From NCBI GenBank assembly GCA_910589415.1, contig OU342634.1:20147144-20211143 (forward strand): a stretch of 64,000 bases of DNA. Reading direction: 5' to 3'. Both the position numbers and the translations under genes were made by a program. This document shows, one piece after another, positions 53,909 to 64,000 of the stretch; the stretch's first letter is position 1; each line of letters begins with the position of its first letter. This stretch comes from Malachius bipustulatus (lineage: Eukaryota > Arthropoda > Insecta > Coleoptera > Melyridae). A model generated the notes under the pieces. The model worked only from the letters and a program-made list of their open reading frames with translations, was not told the origin of the DNA and ran no database searches.

Positions 53909-53923
53909 ATTTCCCCCTCTCTT
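53909..53923 (-). other. Polypurine tract of inner gypsy
   Basis: On the minus strand AAGAGAGGGGGAAAT directly abuts the 3' LTR, the usual place of the plus-strand primer. Confidence 0.8.
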
Positions 53924-53968
53924 AAATTTTTTTTTTTCTTTTTTTTTCTTTTTTTTTTACAAATTTAA

Positions 53969-54382
53969 TCATATAATAGGCTTTCTTGATCTTTGAGATC
54001 GTCTAACAAGAGATTCTTTAGGAGAATTCGTTGGGATCTCAGGAGCATCAGTGGATGAAAAGTCATGCTCAGATGTAGTATCTGATGCCTGAATAACAGT
54101 ATCACCTTTAGAAGTCAGATCATTAGTTTCGAGTTCAATACGTTCATTCACTTTTGGTTGACTCTGCTTTGCTTTGTCAAAATCCATTAAGTTTGGAGTA
54201 CTAGGACTTTTTACGGGTACCGTTAAACAATTTTCATCATTTTGATTTGATCCGCAACCTATAGCGCTTCTATCAACAGAAGATAAAATTTGATTTAGAT
54301 GTCTTTTTATAACTTTACCAGTGTCTAATTTCACTAGGAAGATCACTTCACGATTTGTTTTATTAGTGTCGCCCTTATCCAA
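53969..54382 (-). CDS. Inner gypsy pol C-terminal tail
   Basis: About 130 residues. The useful part begins around FLVKLDTGKVIKRHLNQIL, which matches the small C-terminal domain after integrase, followed by an acidic, Ser/Thr-rich tail ending RRSQRSRKPII. The frame overlaps the end of the integrase frame by 40 bp in a different phase, so a one-base change near 54350 probably split one original protein. On its own it is unlikely to be translated. Confidence 0.6.
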   Translation of the reverse strand: MDKGDTNKTNREVIFLVKLDTGKVIKRHLNQILSSVDRSAIGCGSNQNDENCLTVPVKSPSTPNLMDFDKAKQSQPKVNERIELETNDLTSKGDTVIQASDTTSEHDFSSTDAPEIPTNSPKESLVRRSQRSRKPII

Positions 54383-55317
54383 TTATTTTTGTCAACACTA
54401 TAATCCTTGACGTATACACAATCTCCAATATTAAATTTATTTTGCCTTGAGCCCCCGTAATAATTATTTTGTTTTGTTTGTTGCTCGTTAACTTTATTTC
54501 TATTATTCGGCAACAAAAGTGATAAACGAGAACGTAATTGTCGTCCTAGATGTAGTTCGGCTGGTGAACAAAAAGTAGTACAATGTGGAGTCAATCTATA
54601 AGCAAACAAGTATTTAGGCAATGCCTCTGAAATTTTCTCATTCGAATAAATAATCTTTCTTAAACTTAATTTGACAGTCTTAACTGCGTTTTCGGCCGCA
54701 CCATTGCAATAAGGTGAATTCACTGGCGTAGTTATATGCGTTACCCCATTACATTTTAGGAATTCTTCAAACTGATATGAGCAAAACTGAGTACCATTAT
54801 CTGTAACTAAACAAACTGGTAAACCCCAATGTGAAAAATAATCCCTGAATTTATCTGTAACTTGATCAGAACTGATAGAAGGCATTTCATATACCTCAAT
54901 CCATTTCGAATAAGAATCAAGTATAATCAAGTACATTTTTCCTCTCACCGGACCTAACAAATCTGCATGAACTCTAATAGATGGACCTTCAGGCCATTTC
55001 CAATTCCTTAATTCAGTTTTTGGAGGATTATTTTGAAATTTCAAACAAATACTACATTCTTTTATCATTTCTTCAATCTCCTTATCTAATCCAGGCCACC
55101 AGAATACTGACCTAGCCAACATCTTAGTTTTTACTACACCCAAATGTGTAGAATGTAACTCTTTAATTAACAATTCTCGAAACTTTTTTGGAACTATTAT
55201 TCTATATCCCCACATAATACAATTTTGTTCCACAGATAATTCATCCTTACGCACAAAATAAGGTTTAAGTTCCTCACACACCTTTTGAGGCCAACCAAAT
55301 AGTATATAATGCTTCAC
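54343..55317 (-). CDS. Inner gypsy integrase
   Basis: About 324 residues; no ATG marks the start, because the protein belongs to the pol polyprotein and the frame is open upstream to about 55396. A zinc-binding HHCC region (ELHSTHLG then CSICLKF) precedes the core, with VHADLLGPV (first D), VTDNGTQFCSYQF (second D) and NGAAENAVKTVK (E). The DDE triad is intact. NKFNIGDCVYVKDY begins the C-terminal domain. The junction with the RT/RNase H frame requires a one-base shift near 55400, and another shift lies near 54350. Integrase inserts the cDNA copy into nuclear DNA. Confidence 0.88.
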   Translation of the reverse strand: MKHYILFGWPQKVCEELKPYFVRKDELSVEQNCIMWGYRIIVPKKFRELLIKELHSTHLGVVKTKMLARSVFWWPGLDKEIEEMIKECSICLKFQNNPPKTELRNWKWPEGPSIRVHADLLGPVRGKMYLIILDSYSKWIEVYEMPSISSDQVTDKFRDYFSHWGLPVCLVTDNGTQFCSYQFEEFLKCNGVTHITTPVNSPYCNGAAENAVKTVKLSLRKIIYSNEKISEALPKYLFAYRLTPHCTTFCSPAELHLGRQLRSRLSLLLPNNRNKVNEQQTKQNNYYGGSRQNKFNIGDCVYVKDYSVDKNNWIRATLIKQIVK

Positions 55318-55396
55318 CCTACTTAACTCAGGATCATTTCGAGTTTGTATCGCTAAATTTTGTACAGAAATATATGGAATACTTTCTTCAATAAAT

Positions 55397-58216
55397 CTAA
55401 TACATATAAGAAACTTCCTCTACTTCGTTTATAGTAGTACTGAGTGGAATCCTTGATAATCCGTCTGCACCATTGTTTTTGGACTCAGTGTACCTAATGG
55501 TATAATCATAACCAGACAAAATAACTGACCAGCGCTGTAATCGACTAGCCGCGGTAATAGGAATCCCTGATTTTGATCCTAAAAGATGTACTAATGGTTT
55601 GCAATCCGTGACTAAATAAAAATGTCTACCATATAAGTACGAATGAAACTTCCTTACCCCATAAATCAAAGCTAAACTTTCTTTATCAATCTGTGAATAA
55701 TTTTTTTCACTCTTGTTCAGAGTACGCGAAGCATATGCAATAGCTCTCTCCTCACCGTTCGGGCAGATTTGGCTTAATACTGCTCCTAGACCATAGCTAC
55801 TACTATCACAAGTTAATACTAACTCCAAATCAGGATTATAATGAACTAAATAAGGTTCAGATGTCATCATAGCTTTAACTTTTTTCAAGGCTCTATCACA
55901 CTCCTCAGTCCATGACCACTTTACATCTTTCCTAATTAATCTATACAAGGGACTAAGAATAATCGAAAGGTTTTTTAGAAATCTACCGTAATAGTTTACT
56001 GTTCCTAAAAAGGCCTGCAACTGTTTAACATCAACAGGAATCGGCGCATCTACAATAGCTTTAATTTTATCTTCTTCCATATGAACTCCTGTTTCATTTA
56101 TTTTATGCCCTAAGAATCTAACTTCATTTACAAAAAATAAGCACTTATTTTTCCGCAAGGTTAACCCAACAGTTTTCATTTTTTCCAACACTAAAACAGT
56201 TCGATTCATTACCATGTCAATATCTTCTCCCGATATCAATATATCATCAAAAAACACAACAACCCCTTGAATTCCTTGTATCAATTTTTCCATTTCTCTC
56301 TGAAACCACCCAGGGCCACTTGCAATGCCATAAACTAACCTTTGATACTGATATAAACCTCTATGCGTAGAAATAGTTAACAACTTCATACTCTCATCAT
56401 CTAATCTAATCTGATTGTAGGCGTCAGAGATATCTAATTTTGTAAAAATTTTTGCCCCATTTAGAGTTGAAAGTAAATCTTCGACCCTCGGGATCGGGTA
56501 CCTATCAATTTTTAAGCATCTATTTACTGTTAATTTAAAATTTCCCGCTATTCTTATGCTTCCGTCACTTTTCATAACAGGAACAATAGGTGTTCCCCAA
56601 TCAGAATGATCTACTGGTTTGATAATGTTTAACTCAAGTAGCCTATCCAGTTCTCCCTCAACTTTACTTTTCATAGAATATGGTAAATTGTAAGGTCTAA
56701 TAAATATTGGCTGAGCAGAATCAATCAAACTTAAATGCAATTTCTTATTATACACACCTATCTTCTCTGAAAATACTTCAGGAAAACGATCCGCTAATGA
56801 TCTGATTAAATTCGGTATCTGACCTTCAATGTTATTAATAGTGAGTCCTAATTCTTTCATCCAGTGACGTCCAAGTAGTGGTCGAGGACCACCGTTTCTG
56901 AAAACATATAATTTTAATGGTTTTTGTCGATCACCAACAGTAACATCAACTATTATAAAACCTAAACATGGCATAACTTGACCTGAGTAACTTCTAAACT
57001 TATAATCAGATTTTTTAATTTCAATGTAACAGAAATGCTTATTATACTCCCTCTCACTGATTGCTGAAATGTTACTACCAGTATCAATTTCAAATTCAAG
57101 AGTTTTATCTCCAATACATACTTCTTTTTTGACAGGCTCTACAACAACTGTATTATTAACTAAATTATGATCACTTACACAAACATTTCTTATTTGGCTT
57201 GACTCTCCAATAGATTCATGGTTAATAACATTCAAATATTCACCAACATCACCTGTTTCATCTTCTTTTATGGTAAAATTAACCCTAGTATTGCTTGCTG
57301 TAGGATTTCTACCTCTGGAACTTCCCGTGAAACTTCTTCCTCTTGCCTGCGATCCTTGTCCACTTCTTGACCAATAATATTGACCTCTCTCATCTTCATG
57401 CCGCTCACCTTGATATCCACTTTTTCCGTTACTTGATTTCGTATACTGGTGACTGTAATCTCTCCCTCTCGAACTGTGCTGCTGACTACCCGTGACCTGA
57501 TGGCTGCTTCTACAAGCTTTATGTAAGTGGCCTAGCCTCCCACAATTTCTACATTTATAATCTTTAAAACGACATTCATTGGCTAAATGTGATGGTGAAT
57601 GACATCTATAACACAATCTATTTATTTTATTTCTATTACTTGCTGATAGATGACTTGTATAATTCACATAAGATTTCTTAAAAGACTCGTTCATGACTTC
57701 AATCTCCTTCGACGATGCTTCCATAGACGTAGCGATTTCGACAGCCTTAGCGTAGGTTAGATTTGCTACACCCAATAGTCGCCTCTTTATATTATCATCC
57801 ATAATTCCACAAACTATTTGATCCCTTAAACTTACTTCCAGGTTAGTAAAATTACAATGCAAGGATAACTTTTTAAGCTGAGCCACATATTCGTTCATGG
57901 ACTCCCCTGGACGCTGTTTCCTTTGTTTGAATTTATATCTCTCTGTCACTTCAGAAGGTTTTGGTTTCAAATGATTAGACATATAAGTATTGATTGCATT
58001 TACTGTTAACGTTGACGGCTTTACCGGAGTGCACAAATCTCTTAATAACATGTAGGCATCATTGGATAACAATGTTATGAGTATAGGTACCTTTTTCGCA
58101 GCATCAGTAGTATTTGCCAGAAAGTACTGTTCCAACCTCTCAAACCACACTTCCCAATCATCTTTTTGCAATTCAAATTCCTTAAAATTATTAATTATAT
58201 TTGGTTTATCAGCCAT
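55397..58216 (-). CDS. Inner gypsy gag-protease-RT-RNase H polyprotein
   Basis: About 939 residues from the ATG at 58216 (the frame is open a little further). A gag core (WEVWFERLEQYFLAN and PGESMNEYVAQLKKL) leads to two zinc knuckles (CYRCHSPSHLANEC and CRNCGRLGHLHKAC, about residues 205-235) and a Gly/Ser/Arg-rich linker. A retropepsin follows (FEIDTGSNISAIS, then LLGRHWM), then RT with HSDWGTPIVPV, KLDISDAYNQI and the catalytic VVFFDDILIS. RNase H has LTCDSSSYGLGAVLSQ and ends VTDCKPL and GADGLSR. Gag and pol lie in one frame without a stop, as in several gypsy lineages. All catalytic motifs are present up to the RNase H end. Confidence 0.93.
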   Translation of the reverse strand: MADKPNIINNFKEFELQKDDWEVWFERLEQYFLANTTDAAKKVPILITLLSNDAYMLLRDLCTPVKPSTLTVNAINTYMSNHLKPKPSEVTERYKFKQRKQRPGESMNEYVAQLKKLSLHCNFTNLEVSLRDQIVCGIMDDNIKRRLLGVANLTYAKAVEIATSMEASSKEIEVMNESFKKSYVNYTSHLSASNRNKINRLCYRCHSPSHLANECRFKDYKCRNCGRLGHLHKACRSSHQVTGSQQHSSRGRDYSHQYTKSSNGKSGYQGERHEDERGQYYWSRSGQGSQARGRSFTGSSRGRNPTASNTRVNFTIKEDETGDVGEYLNVINHESIGESSQIRNVCVSDHNLVNNTVVVEPVKKEVCIGDKTLEFEIDTGSNISAISEREYNKHFCYIEIKKSDYKFRSYSGQVMPCLGFIIVDVTVGDRQKPLKLYVFRNGGPRPLLGRHWMKELGLTINNIEGQIPNLIRSLADRFPEVFSEKIGVYNKKLHLSLIDSAQPIFIRPYNLPYSMKSKVEGELDRLLELNIIKPVDHSDWGTPIVPVMKSDGSIRIAGNFKLTVNRCLKIDRYPIPRVEDLLSTLNGAKIFTKLDISDAYNQIRLDDESMKLLTISTHRGLYQYQRLVYGIASGPGWFQREMEKLIQGIQGVVVFFDDILISGEDIDMVMNRTVLVLEKMKTVGLTLRKNKCLFFVNEVRFLGHKINETGVHMEEDKIKAIVDAPIPVDVKQLQAFLGTVNYYGRFLKNLSIILSPLYRLIRKDVKWSWTEECDRALKKVKAMMTSEPYLVHYNPDLELVLTCDSSSYGLGAVLSQICPNGEERAIAYASRTLNKSEKNYSQIDKESLALIYGVRKFHSYLYGRHFYLVTDCKPLVHLLGSKSGIPITAASRLQRWSVILSGYDYTIRYTESKNNGADGLSRIPLSTTINEVEEVSYMY

Positions 58217-58285
58217 AATTACTTCCAATTTTTCAGGTATTTCCACTTTGATCTATTTCTTTCCTTTTGATCCTCGTCGCCAGAT

Positions 58286-58526
58286 TGTAATGTATTCTTC
58301 CAATATTATCATTAAAACACACAGTTTTATTTAATGCTTTTATTTTTCTTCCCCAACTTAAGGCACATTACAAATTATATAAATTAAAACTAATTTTATT
58401 AATTCCACATTTTCAACCATCTGCTTTCTACATCTCTTACTTCTATATAGGTTAACTTACATTATTTCTTGTTCTTCTTTTTCTTATTTTTATTTACTTT
58501 GTTTCATGCTACTACCCAATACCACA
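58286..58526 (-). repeat. Inner gypsy 5' LTR
   Basis: One mismatch to the 3' LTR. Immediately inside, at 58269-58282, the minus strand reads TGGCGACGAGGATC three bases after the LTR, the position of a primer-binding site. The tRNA is not identified. Confidence 0.92.
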
Positions 58527-60239
58527 ATATTCTTCGGTGCAACTTTAATTCTTTGTTTAATTGTCGAAATATCTGATAGAGAACTCATCGTGTATGCAAA
58601 ATGGGAAAGCTTTATCGTCTATCCAGGGCCCTCCAACTCAGATATATGACCTTGAACATTGAATTTAGTTGTGGCACCTCAGGGGCAGGGGGCGCTGCCG
58701 TCAAGAGAACTTGAATTTCGTTCTTACCCGTTAGGCATCGTGATCAATCGGACTTCGCTTTCTTTTCCTTGGAAACTATTTGACAACTAATAAAATAAAT
58801 ACAAACAAATTTAAATTTGCGTCGTGTTCACCATTTATTTTACAATTTGCATGTTATTTGGGTGATTTGCAGTTAAATAAGTCCAGAAAATATCACTGAA
58901 AGGCAGCAGTAATTTAATCTGGTAAGTAAAAGGTATAAATAGTTAGAAATGTGCTTTGTGGTACTCATATCAATTATTCTTCATCATTTAGGTATGTTAT
59001 ACGTTTGTTTGAATATAGAATTTCTTTCACAGGTTCCACATTAGCAGTGAAAGGGTCCCCTGAACATGAACGTGTTCACTGAATGACAGAAAAGTTTCCA
59101 TATTATTATGGTGAACTGGTGGACTTCAAGAAGAAATACGGGAGCTCCCGGAGTTTTTATGTTTCATTAAACGTAAAAAAAACGAATTTTATAACTACTT
59201 CAATCAAAGTAATGCGGGTAGTGAATATTGTATTTCAGCTTAGTCGATTTATGATTGATCATTTCAGCTTATTAATTCGGCACCAATTTTCTTAAGTTTA
59301 TGAAGTTTACGTAAATAGGAACTTAGTAAGTATTATTATTGTAGCCTTAAAGTTAAATTTTCCAAATTTCAACGGATTATATACTTCATCAGCAATGCCC
59401 CACGTTTTCATCTGTTTGGAGGTAATTAAAAATGATACTATTTTTTTGAGGTATTATATGTAGGTATTTTGATATAAATACTAATAAATTTGAAAATTGG
59501 ATGTATGTTAACAGGAATATTTGTTACATAGTTTTAAAAATCTTTCAAGATATTTTTTTTGATACCTATGAGATACTTATAATACTTTTTAACTTATATA
59601 ATTGGTTGCCTTTTTAATTATAAAAACTAATTAATAAAAGTTAATAATAAACGTACCTGTTCTTTTCATTTAACCATGCACAAATAATATTAATGCACTT
59701 TTCAATATAGTAACGTATATATGCGCTGACGTTATTATTGAAAATTGTATATTAATTAATTATTATGTGGACTTCCAAATAGCCAGAACTCATAGATATA
59801 ATTTAAATTTAAATATCCCGCCAACCGCTATACCCCCACCACCGCCATAAATGCTTTTTAGTTACGGCACCTCGCGGGCAGGGGGCGCTCAAGTTTGTAT
59901 CCAAAATATTTACATTGAGTCGGCGATCTTTTAAGGTATGATAGTCTGTGCGTCTATCTTGTAAAAAATGTCACAACACGTTCTTATGGCAACTTCAACG
60001 CTAAACAACCGAACAAAATAATTTACGTAATAATTTGAAAATGATGCGTTGGTTAGAATATCCTCTTGTCAACTTTGATAAACGAATTAACTTCGTACTT
60101 ACAGTTTTAGGACACCAGTTTATAATATCGATCTAATCCTTTAAGTGCTTCTAGTCCTTCAAATCTTTCGAATGCTTCAAATCTTCCAAATCCTTCAAAT
60201 CTTTCAAATCTTTCAAATTCCGGGACGGGCCGCCAAGTT
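58527..60239 (-). other. Outer gypsy leader and start of gag
   Basis: Only the first 20 codons of gag (58588 down to 58527) are coding. The rest, about 1.65 kb, is unusually long for a leader. It contains a 24-bp direct repeat of GGCACCTC..GGGCAGGGGGCGCT (58673-58696 and 59866-59889), so an additional insertion may be hidden here. Confidence 0.5.
60156..60218. repeat. 9-bp tandem repeat (CTTTCAAAT units)
   Basis: Seven consecutive 9-base units, mainly C(C/T)TTCAAAT, with a degenerate eighth before them at 60147. It lies next to the primer-binding candidate of the outer gypsy element. Confidence 0.8.
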
Positions 60240-60528
60240 TGTGGGAAATTCTTGATTCTTTATTCAAACAAAGGATAAAAACAATAATTGAAACAATAAC
60301 TAATAACTGGAACTCTGTTTTCTTCTTAATAGGGTCGTGGGTTGTCTAGGGATCGTCTTCAGGCTCGCACTGGCTGTAATTAATTAACAACGACTTATTA
60401 TTTAACACGCGCAAAAAACATGACGTTCGGCTTACCGATACGGAGTTGACTGATTATTATTGACATTCTCGTTGTTATGACGCCCAGTTGTCATGGGATT
60501 GAACCCATTGTCTATTCTCGTTCCCACA
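60240..60528 (-). repeat. Outer gypsy 5' LTR
   Basis: Near-identical copy of 50252-50542. Just inside it (60219-60235, minus strand) TGGCGGCCCGTCCCGGA starts with TGG four bases from the LTR, as a tRNA primer-binding site would; I cannot name the tRNA. Confidence 0.9.
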
Positions 60529-60532
60529 GGTA

Positions 60533-62909
60533 TATCGTGTAAAAGATAAGAAGATAAAGTATTATATTATTCGTAGTGCTCCGTGATAATATTCAAAGCG
60601 GCAACGCTGCGACCGTCGCGTTGCGCAGGTAAACAATATCGTAATTATTGGCTGTCAATGTTATTAAAATTATTAATAATCTCAAAATCAAAGCGTAAAA
60701 TTCGGAATTCGAACTTCGCATAATAAAAATTACGTAGTGCCCTTTAAACTTGATACTAAAACATGTCTCAGCAGAATAATCTTAGCGACGAAGAGAAAAT
60801 TTGGTACCTAATATGCGTAAGCAAATAGCAACCTATCTTAACCTCAATGATCCGCAATTTTACACGGGTCATTGTTAAAATATATAATTTTTTGATCTTT
60901 TCTATGAAATAAAAAAGAGTCGTAGAAAAAATAGTGTATGGAACTCGCAGATAATGGCTATTAATACGCTCTTATGATGGTTAAGATACGAGCCGTATTA
61001 ATAGCCTTCATTATAAGCTCGTTGCATAATATACTAATTTCTAATCTGAAAAAATTAATATTTAAAGAGAGGATCCTTAATGAAAAGAAATTTTTACCGC
61101 GTGATCTATTTTAGTAAACAGATGTGCAAACAAAAAATGTAATATTTAGAGAGCCGCGAATTTGTAACAAAGTTAAAAGCAAAATAAATCAAAATATGCG
61201 TGTGGTGTGATATTTTTCATATTCCTGCAGAACCTTTTTGAATTTATTAAATGACGTACCTACTTTTATGGCTAACATAAAAGTGTCTAAAATTTGTTTA
61301 CAATGTAGACAGCCGGAGGTAACTTTAAATATGAATAAATCTTGCCAACAAAATTCGACATATATTTCCGGAATAAAATCCTGGTTTGATGTATTCTCAT
61401 AGCTTGCAGACAGACTCAGAAGTATCAATTCGTCAAGAAAGATACAGACTAAGGATAAACCAAAACTTACAAACGACATTTCGTCAGCTATTCGAGATCT
61501 CAATTTTTACAGATTTTATTGCTTTTAATCAAACTTCGCTCTCAAGCTGGGTGGATATATGAGAGATATGCGCGTATAAAATTCATGAAGGCAACAATTT
61601 ATAAAAATACTTCAACAAGCTATAGTTGGAATATACCTACTCGTATGTTTATGGTTATTAAATTTTTGAGTGTAAGTACGGACAATCTGAGAATCCTGGA
61701 TAATCGTTAAATTTATATTAAAAAATTCTCATTTTAAATTTAATATTCTTTTGATTTCTATCTTTCTGGATTATTCAATTCAAAAATTAGGGAGCAGAAA
61801 GTGCTTTTAGAAATGTTTTGATCAATATTGATGAAGCTATCTTATACTCTTGTGCGCCTATTTATATAAAAATCACTAATACAGAGTAGACTCGTTAAGT
61901 TTAGTAAAAATATTTTCATATTTTCTTCTCCAAAATTTCAGAGAAGTGGATGTATTAATTAAATTCTTGTATAGCCAAATCAGATATCAATATTTCTTTG
62001 ATATTCTAAAGAAAGGTTACCAAGAAATAAATCATTTTCGAAAATTGTAGCAAAAATAATGAGCAAAGAATTTTAATTATTCAGTTTATTTCGGTTAAAT
62101 CAGCTGATACAGCAAATATTCGATTCTGAATTAATATACTGAGAATAATTAGAATAATAACTTATGCTTGCAATTAGTGAGGAGATATGTGGGAAACAAA
62201 CTATGGGGGTTGTGGGAATCCAGAAAAAATTTGCCAAATTAAAAAGATCATTTATTTTGTCTCTTAAAAATATTATAATTATTTAAATTTATGCCTATAA
62301 CTCATTTAAACAAGGCAACATATTTTTGTGAAAATCTTCTAATCCCTAACGCATACGATGAGAGAATTTTCTGGAAAGAAATTTAATTATTTGAACCGTA
62401 ACTGACGATCAATCAATGAAGGCTTTCGTATAATATATGAAACAATGAAAAATGTACGATTCAGTCGATTGATTTACAAACTTTCAGATCATTTCCATGC
62501 AGGATAGCGCGACATTTCTTGGAGAACCAAATCCCATTGACTTATGTTTTCAGACGAGCTTCAAGGACCATTCTGGGAAAATATAAGCGCACATTTGACA
62601 TAATTCAAAATAGAAAAGCCTGGTTGAAATGTCCATAATAGGTATCTCTTTTAAAAGTTTCACGCGGAGAACTGGCATGTTATTAATGTCCACCACTACT
62701 CTTTAATTCAAACACACTTGTAAAACAATATAATTGTTTATATGTATCAATTGATCAAAACAGTATAGCTGAATCTAATTAGGTATATGCAATAATTACA
62801 ATCATGGCGAGTTTTATACATTTTTTATCATCATACTCAATATTTTATTCTAATTGTCTTTATTTTATTTGTGGCTAGCCTGGCTTGCGACTCGCCAAGT
62901 CATGCGGCA
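60533..62909. other. AT-rich region without recognisable genes
   Basis: A 104-codon minus-strand frame (61189-61503) is the longest; it has no recognisable domain. No element borders seen. Confidence 0.4.
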
Positions 62910-63049
62910 AATTGTATCAGATTTTTTTGAAGGTCCTGTTATGATGAACTCAGGTGAACAATAAGAACAATTTGCTGAATAAAAATTATTCGTATTTTGC
63001 ACATTCGAGTCCATCATACAAGGACCTTCAAAAAAGTCTGATACAACTT
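62910..63049. repeat. Imperfect hairpin with 47-bp arms
   Basis: 62910-62956 and 63002-63049 pair as inverted copies with several mismatches (TTGTATCAGA, then TTTTTTGAAGGTCC, then ATGATG.ACTC) around a loop of about 45 bases. It may be a small MITE or a precursor-like RNA hairpin. Confidence 0.65.
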
Positions 63050-64000
63050 GAACAACTAAAATTAATCGGGAAAATAAAATTAGAAGGTCTGCCGATGCAA
63101 CACCTGGTATATTAATAAACAAAGGAAATTGAAGTAGGTATAAGTACTTAAAATATAAATATAAAACCATAGAATTTGTTCAGTATGCTTAATTAATTAT
63201 TATCAATATCTAATAAAAAACAAAATTTGATCCTGGTGGCGTATGAAATCAACTCTTTAGTATTGCAGAGCCGACTGATTCCGAAACGTGAAGAGTACGT
63301 CGTCAATGATTCGCCCTTATACCCTCCGCAAAAATCACATGAGAGTTCTTGAAATTGGCGTATACTATATAAAGTAGCCTCCTGAATCAAAGCGGAACTG
63401 ACTGGGACGGTTCATAAATTCTCTTTTTCAATCTAGCTCTTTATTTTCGCCCGAATCGTCGAGGAATCTAAAACAAGTCAATAAATCAAAATCCAATCAG
63501 AAACACCAATCAACAAGAGAGAACTGTCAGATTTCTCATCGTTTGCTGAAACCATACTGGAGGAGATATAAAAAGGCGATATCCAGATTCCGGTGGAACC
63601 GTTTCTACTCGATGGTGAAGATGTTCGTTTACCATGACTTAGTTATTGCTTCCCCGTGCCAGTTGCAAGGAACGGGAGGAACGGGATTTTATACACCGAG
63701 ACCAGAGACGGAGAGGAACTTTTTCGGTTTGATGACTTGGGACTCTTGGGAGTATGTGCATGTACCAGTTAACCTATAAAAGTTCAAATGAACTGGACGA
63801 ATAATATAGAAATTTCGAAATTTGTATTAAAACATTTCCACTTTTTCCACTTTCAAAGGGATGATTTAAGAAATTTCCATGAAGCAATAGTTATATTTAT
63901 TTAAAAAAAATATATTAATATCTAATTTTTATTATTGAATCCTCCGAAAAGAGGACTAATAAACTTTCCGATAAATGTGTTAAACTTCGGTTTAAAGAAA
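63050..64000. other. No recognisable gene
   Basis: A 78-codon frame at 63543-63779 lies in a slightly GC-richer patch but has no family features. The rest is AT-rich. Confidence 0.4.

Larger units (their letters stand above)
53668..58526 (-). mobile_element. Inner Ty3/gypsy element, young insertion
   Basis: LTRs of 241 bp (53668-53908 and 58286-58526) differ at a single position that I can see (53805 against 58423). A 5-bp ATATT duplication flanks the element (53663-53667 and 58527-58531). It encodes on the minus strand gag with two zinc knuckles, protease, RT, RNase H and integrase. No envelope gene is present. A polypurine tract adjoins the 3' LTR and a TGG-starting primer-binding candidate adjoins the 5' LTR. 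Two likely single-base frame changes divide pol. It sits in the gag of the outer element, so it is the later arrival. Confidence 0.93.
50252..60528 (-). mobile_element. Outer Ty3/gypsy element, internally deleted and interrupted
   Basis: LTRs of about 290 bp (50252-50542 and 60240-60528) start TGTGGGAA and end TTCCCACA, with a 4-bp GGTA duplication outside (50248-50251 and 60529-60532). Coding runs on the minus strand: a gag with a long charged region and two zinc knuckles, a protease, the start of RT, then directly the RNase H end and integrase C-terminus. Most of RT, RNase H and integrase is deleted. A second gypsy element is inserted within gag at 53668-58526. LTRs differ at about five positions plus a 2-bp indel. 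Without the insert the element is about 5.4 kb. Confidence 0.9.

Noticed and set aside
60147..60218. Tandem 9-mers as a CRISPR-like array
   Set aside because: Units are contiguous without spacers and lie in a gypsy leader of a eukaryotic genome.
61189..61503. 104-codon minus-strand frame as a gene
   Set aside because: No family features and the composition matches the AT-rich surroundings.
62865..63170. 101-codon minus-strand frame
   Set aside because: It is read through the imperfect hairpin and has no protein features.

Overview
This window is AT-rich eukaryotic nuclear DNA that looks like an insect genome. The evidence is a dense, nested mix of mariner, hAT and Harbinger DNA transposons, Ty3/gypsy LTR elements, and several kinds of LINE with arthropod-type proteins (for example an ORF1 of the DUF4780 type and a WPPRSPDLTPLD-class mariner transposase). 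A beetle or hemipteran is my guess, not something the sequence proves. I found no convincing host gene, tRNA, rRNA or CRISPR array. The window is best read as an intergenic or intronic transposon graveyard with a few young, nearly intact elements.

Layout. 0-5 kb: a foldback element (101-953) and diverged ACAGGGTG-type repeats. 5-8.2 kb: a Harbinger derivative that keeps a Myb/SANT-like ORF (5201-6087), then a minus-strand LINE remnant with two hAT elements inserted, each with its own 8-bp target duplication. 10.5-11 kb: a decayed RTE-type reverse transcriptase fragment. 14.3-15.1 kb: a TIR element of unknown superfamily. 15.3-19.1 kb: a 5'-truncated LINE with an open 805-codon endonuclease-tail/RT frame, with a second truncated LINE inserted in its 3' UTR (15-bp duplication). 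20.1-20.6 and 26.0-27.0 kb: two GACGTC-rich elements starting CAGGTAGCAG; the second carries a small predicted two-exon gene. 30.5-31.2 kb: a mariner-type MITE with perfect 31-bp ends. 32.3-34.8 kb: a very young mariner-like element with 472-bp inverted arms and an open transposase. 36-41 kb: repeats and LINE RNase H remnants, including a deletion derivative with a 13-bp duplication. 42.1-47.4 kb: a full-length LINE (ORF1, EN-RT, RNase H) inserted into an old mariner transposase (12-bp duplication). 50.3-60.5 kb: an internally deleted gypsy element interrupted inside gag by a younger gypsy element at 53.7-58.5 kb. The rest is AT-rich sequence with occasional hairpins.

How it fits together. 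Insertion order can be read from the target duplications: LINE into mariner, hATs into a LINE, LINE into LINE, gypsy into gypsy. Paired LTR and TIR arms allow relative ages: one difference in 241 bp for the inner gypsy, about five plus an indel in 290 bp for the outer, and few differences across the 472-bp mariner arms. The most unusual object is the long-arm mariner element. A second mariner-type terminus sits at mirror positions inside its arms, and removing the interior would leave a perfect palindrome centred on TA.
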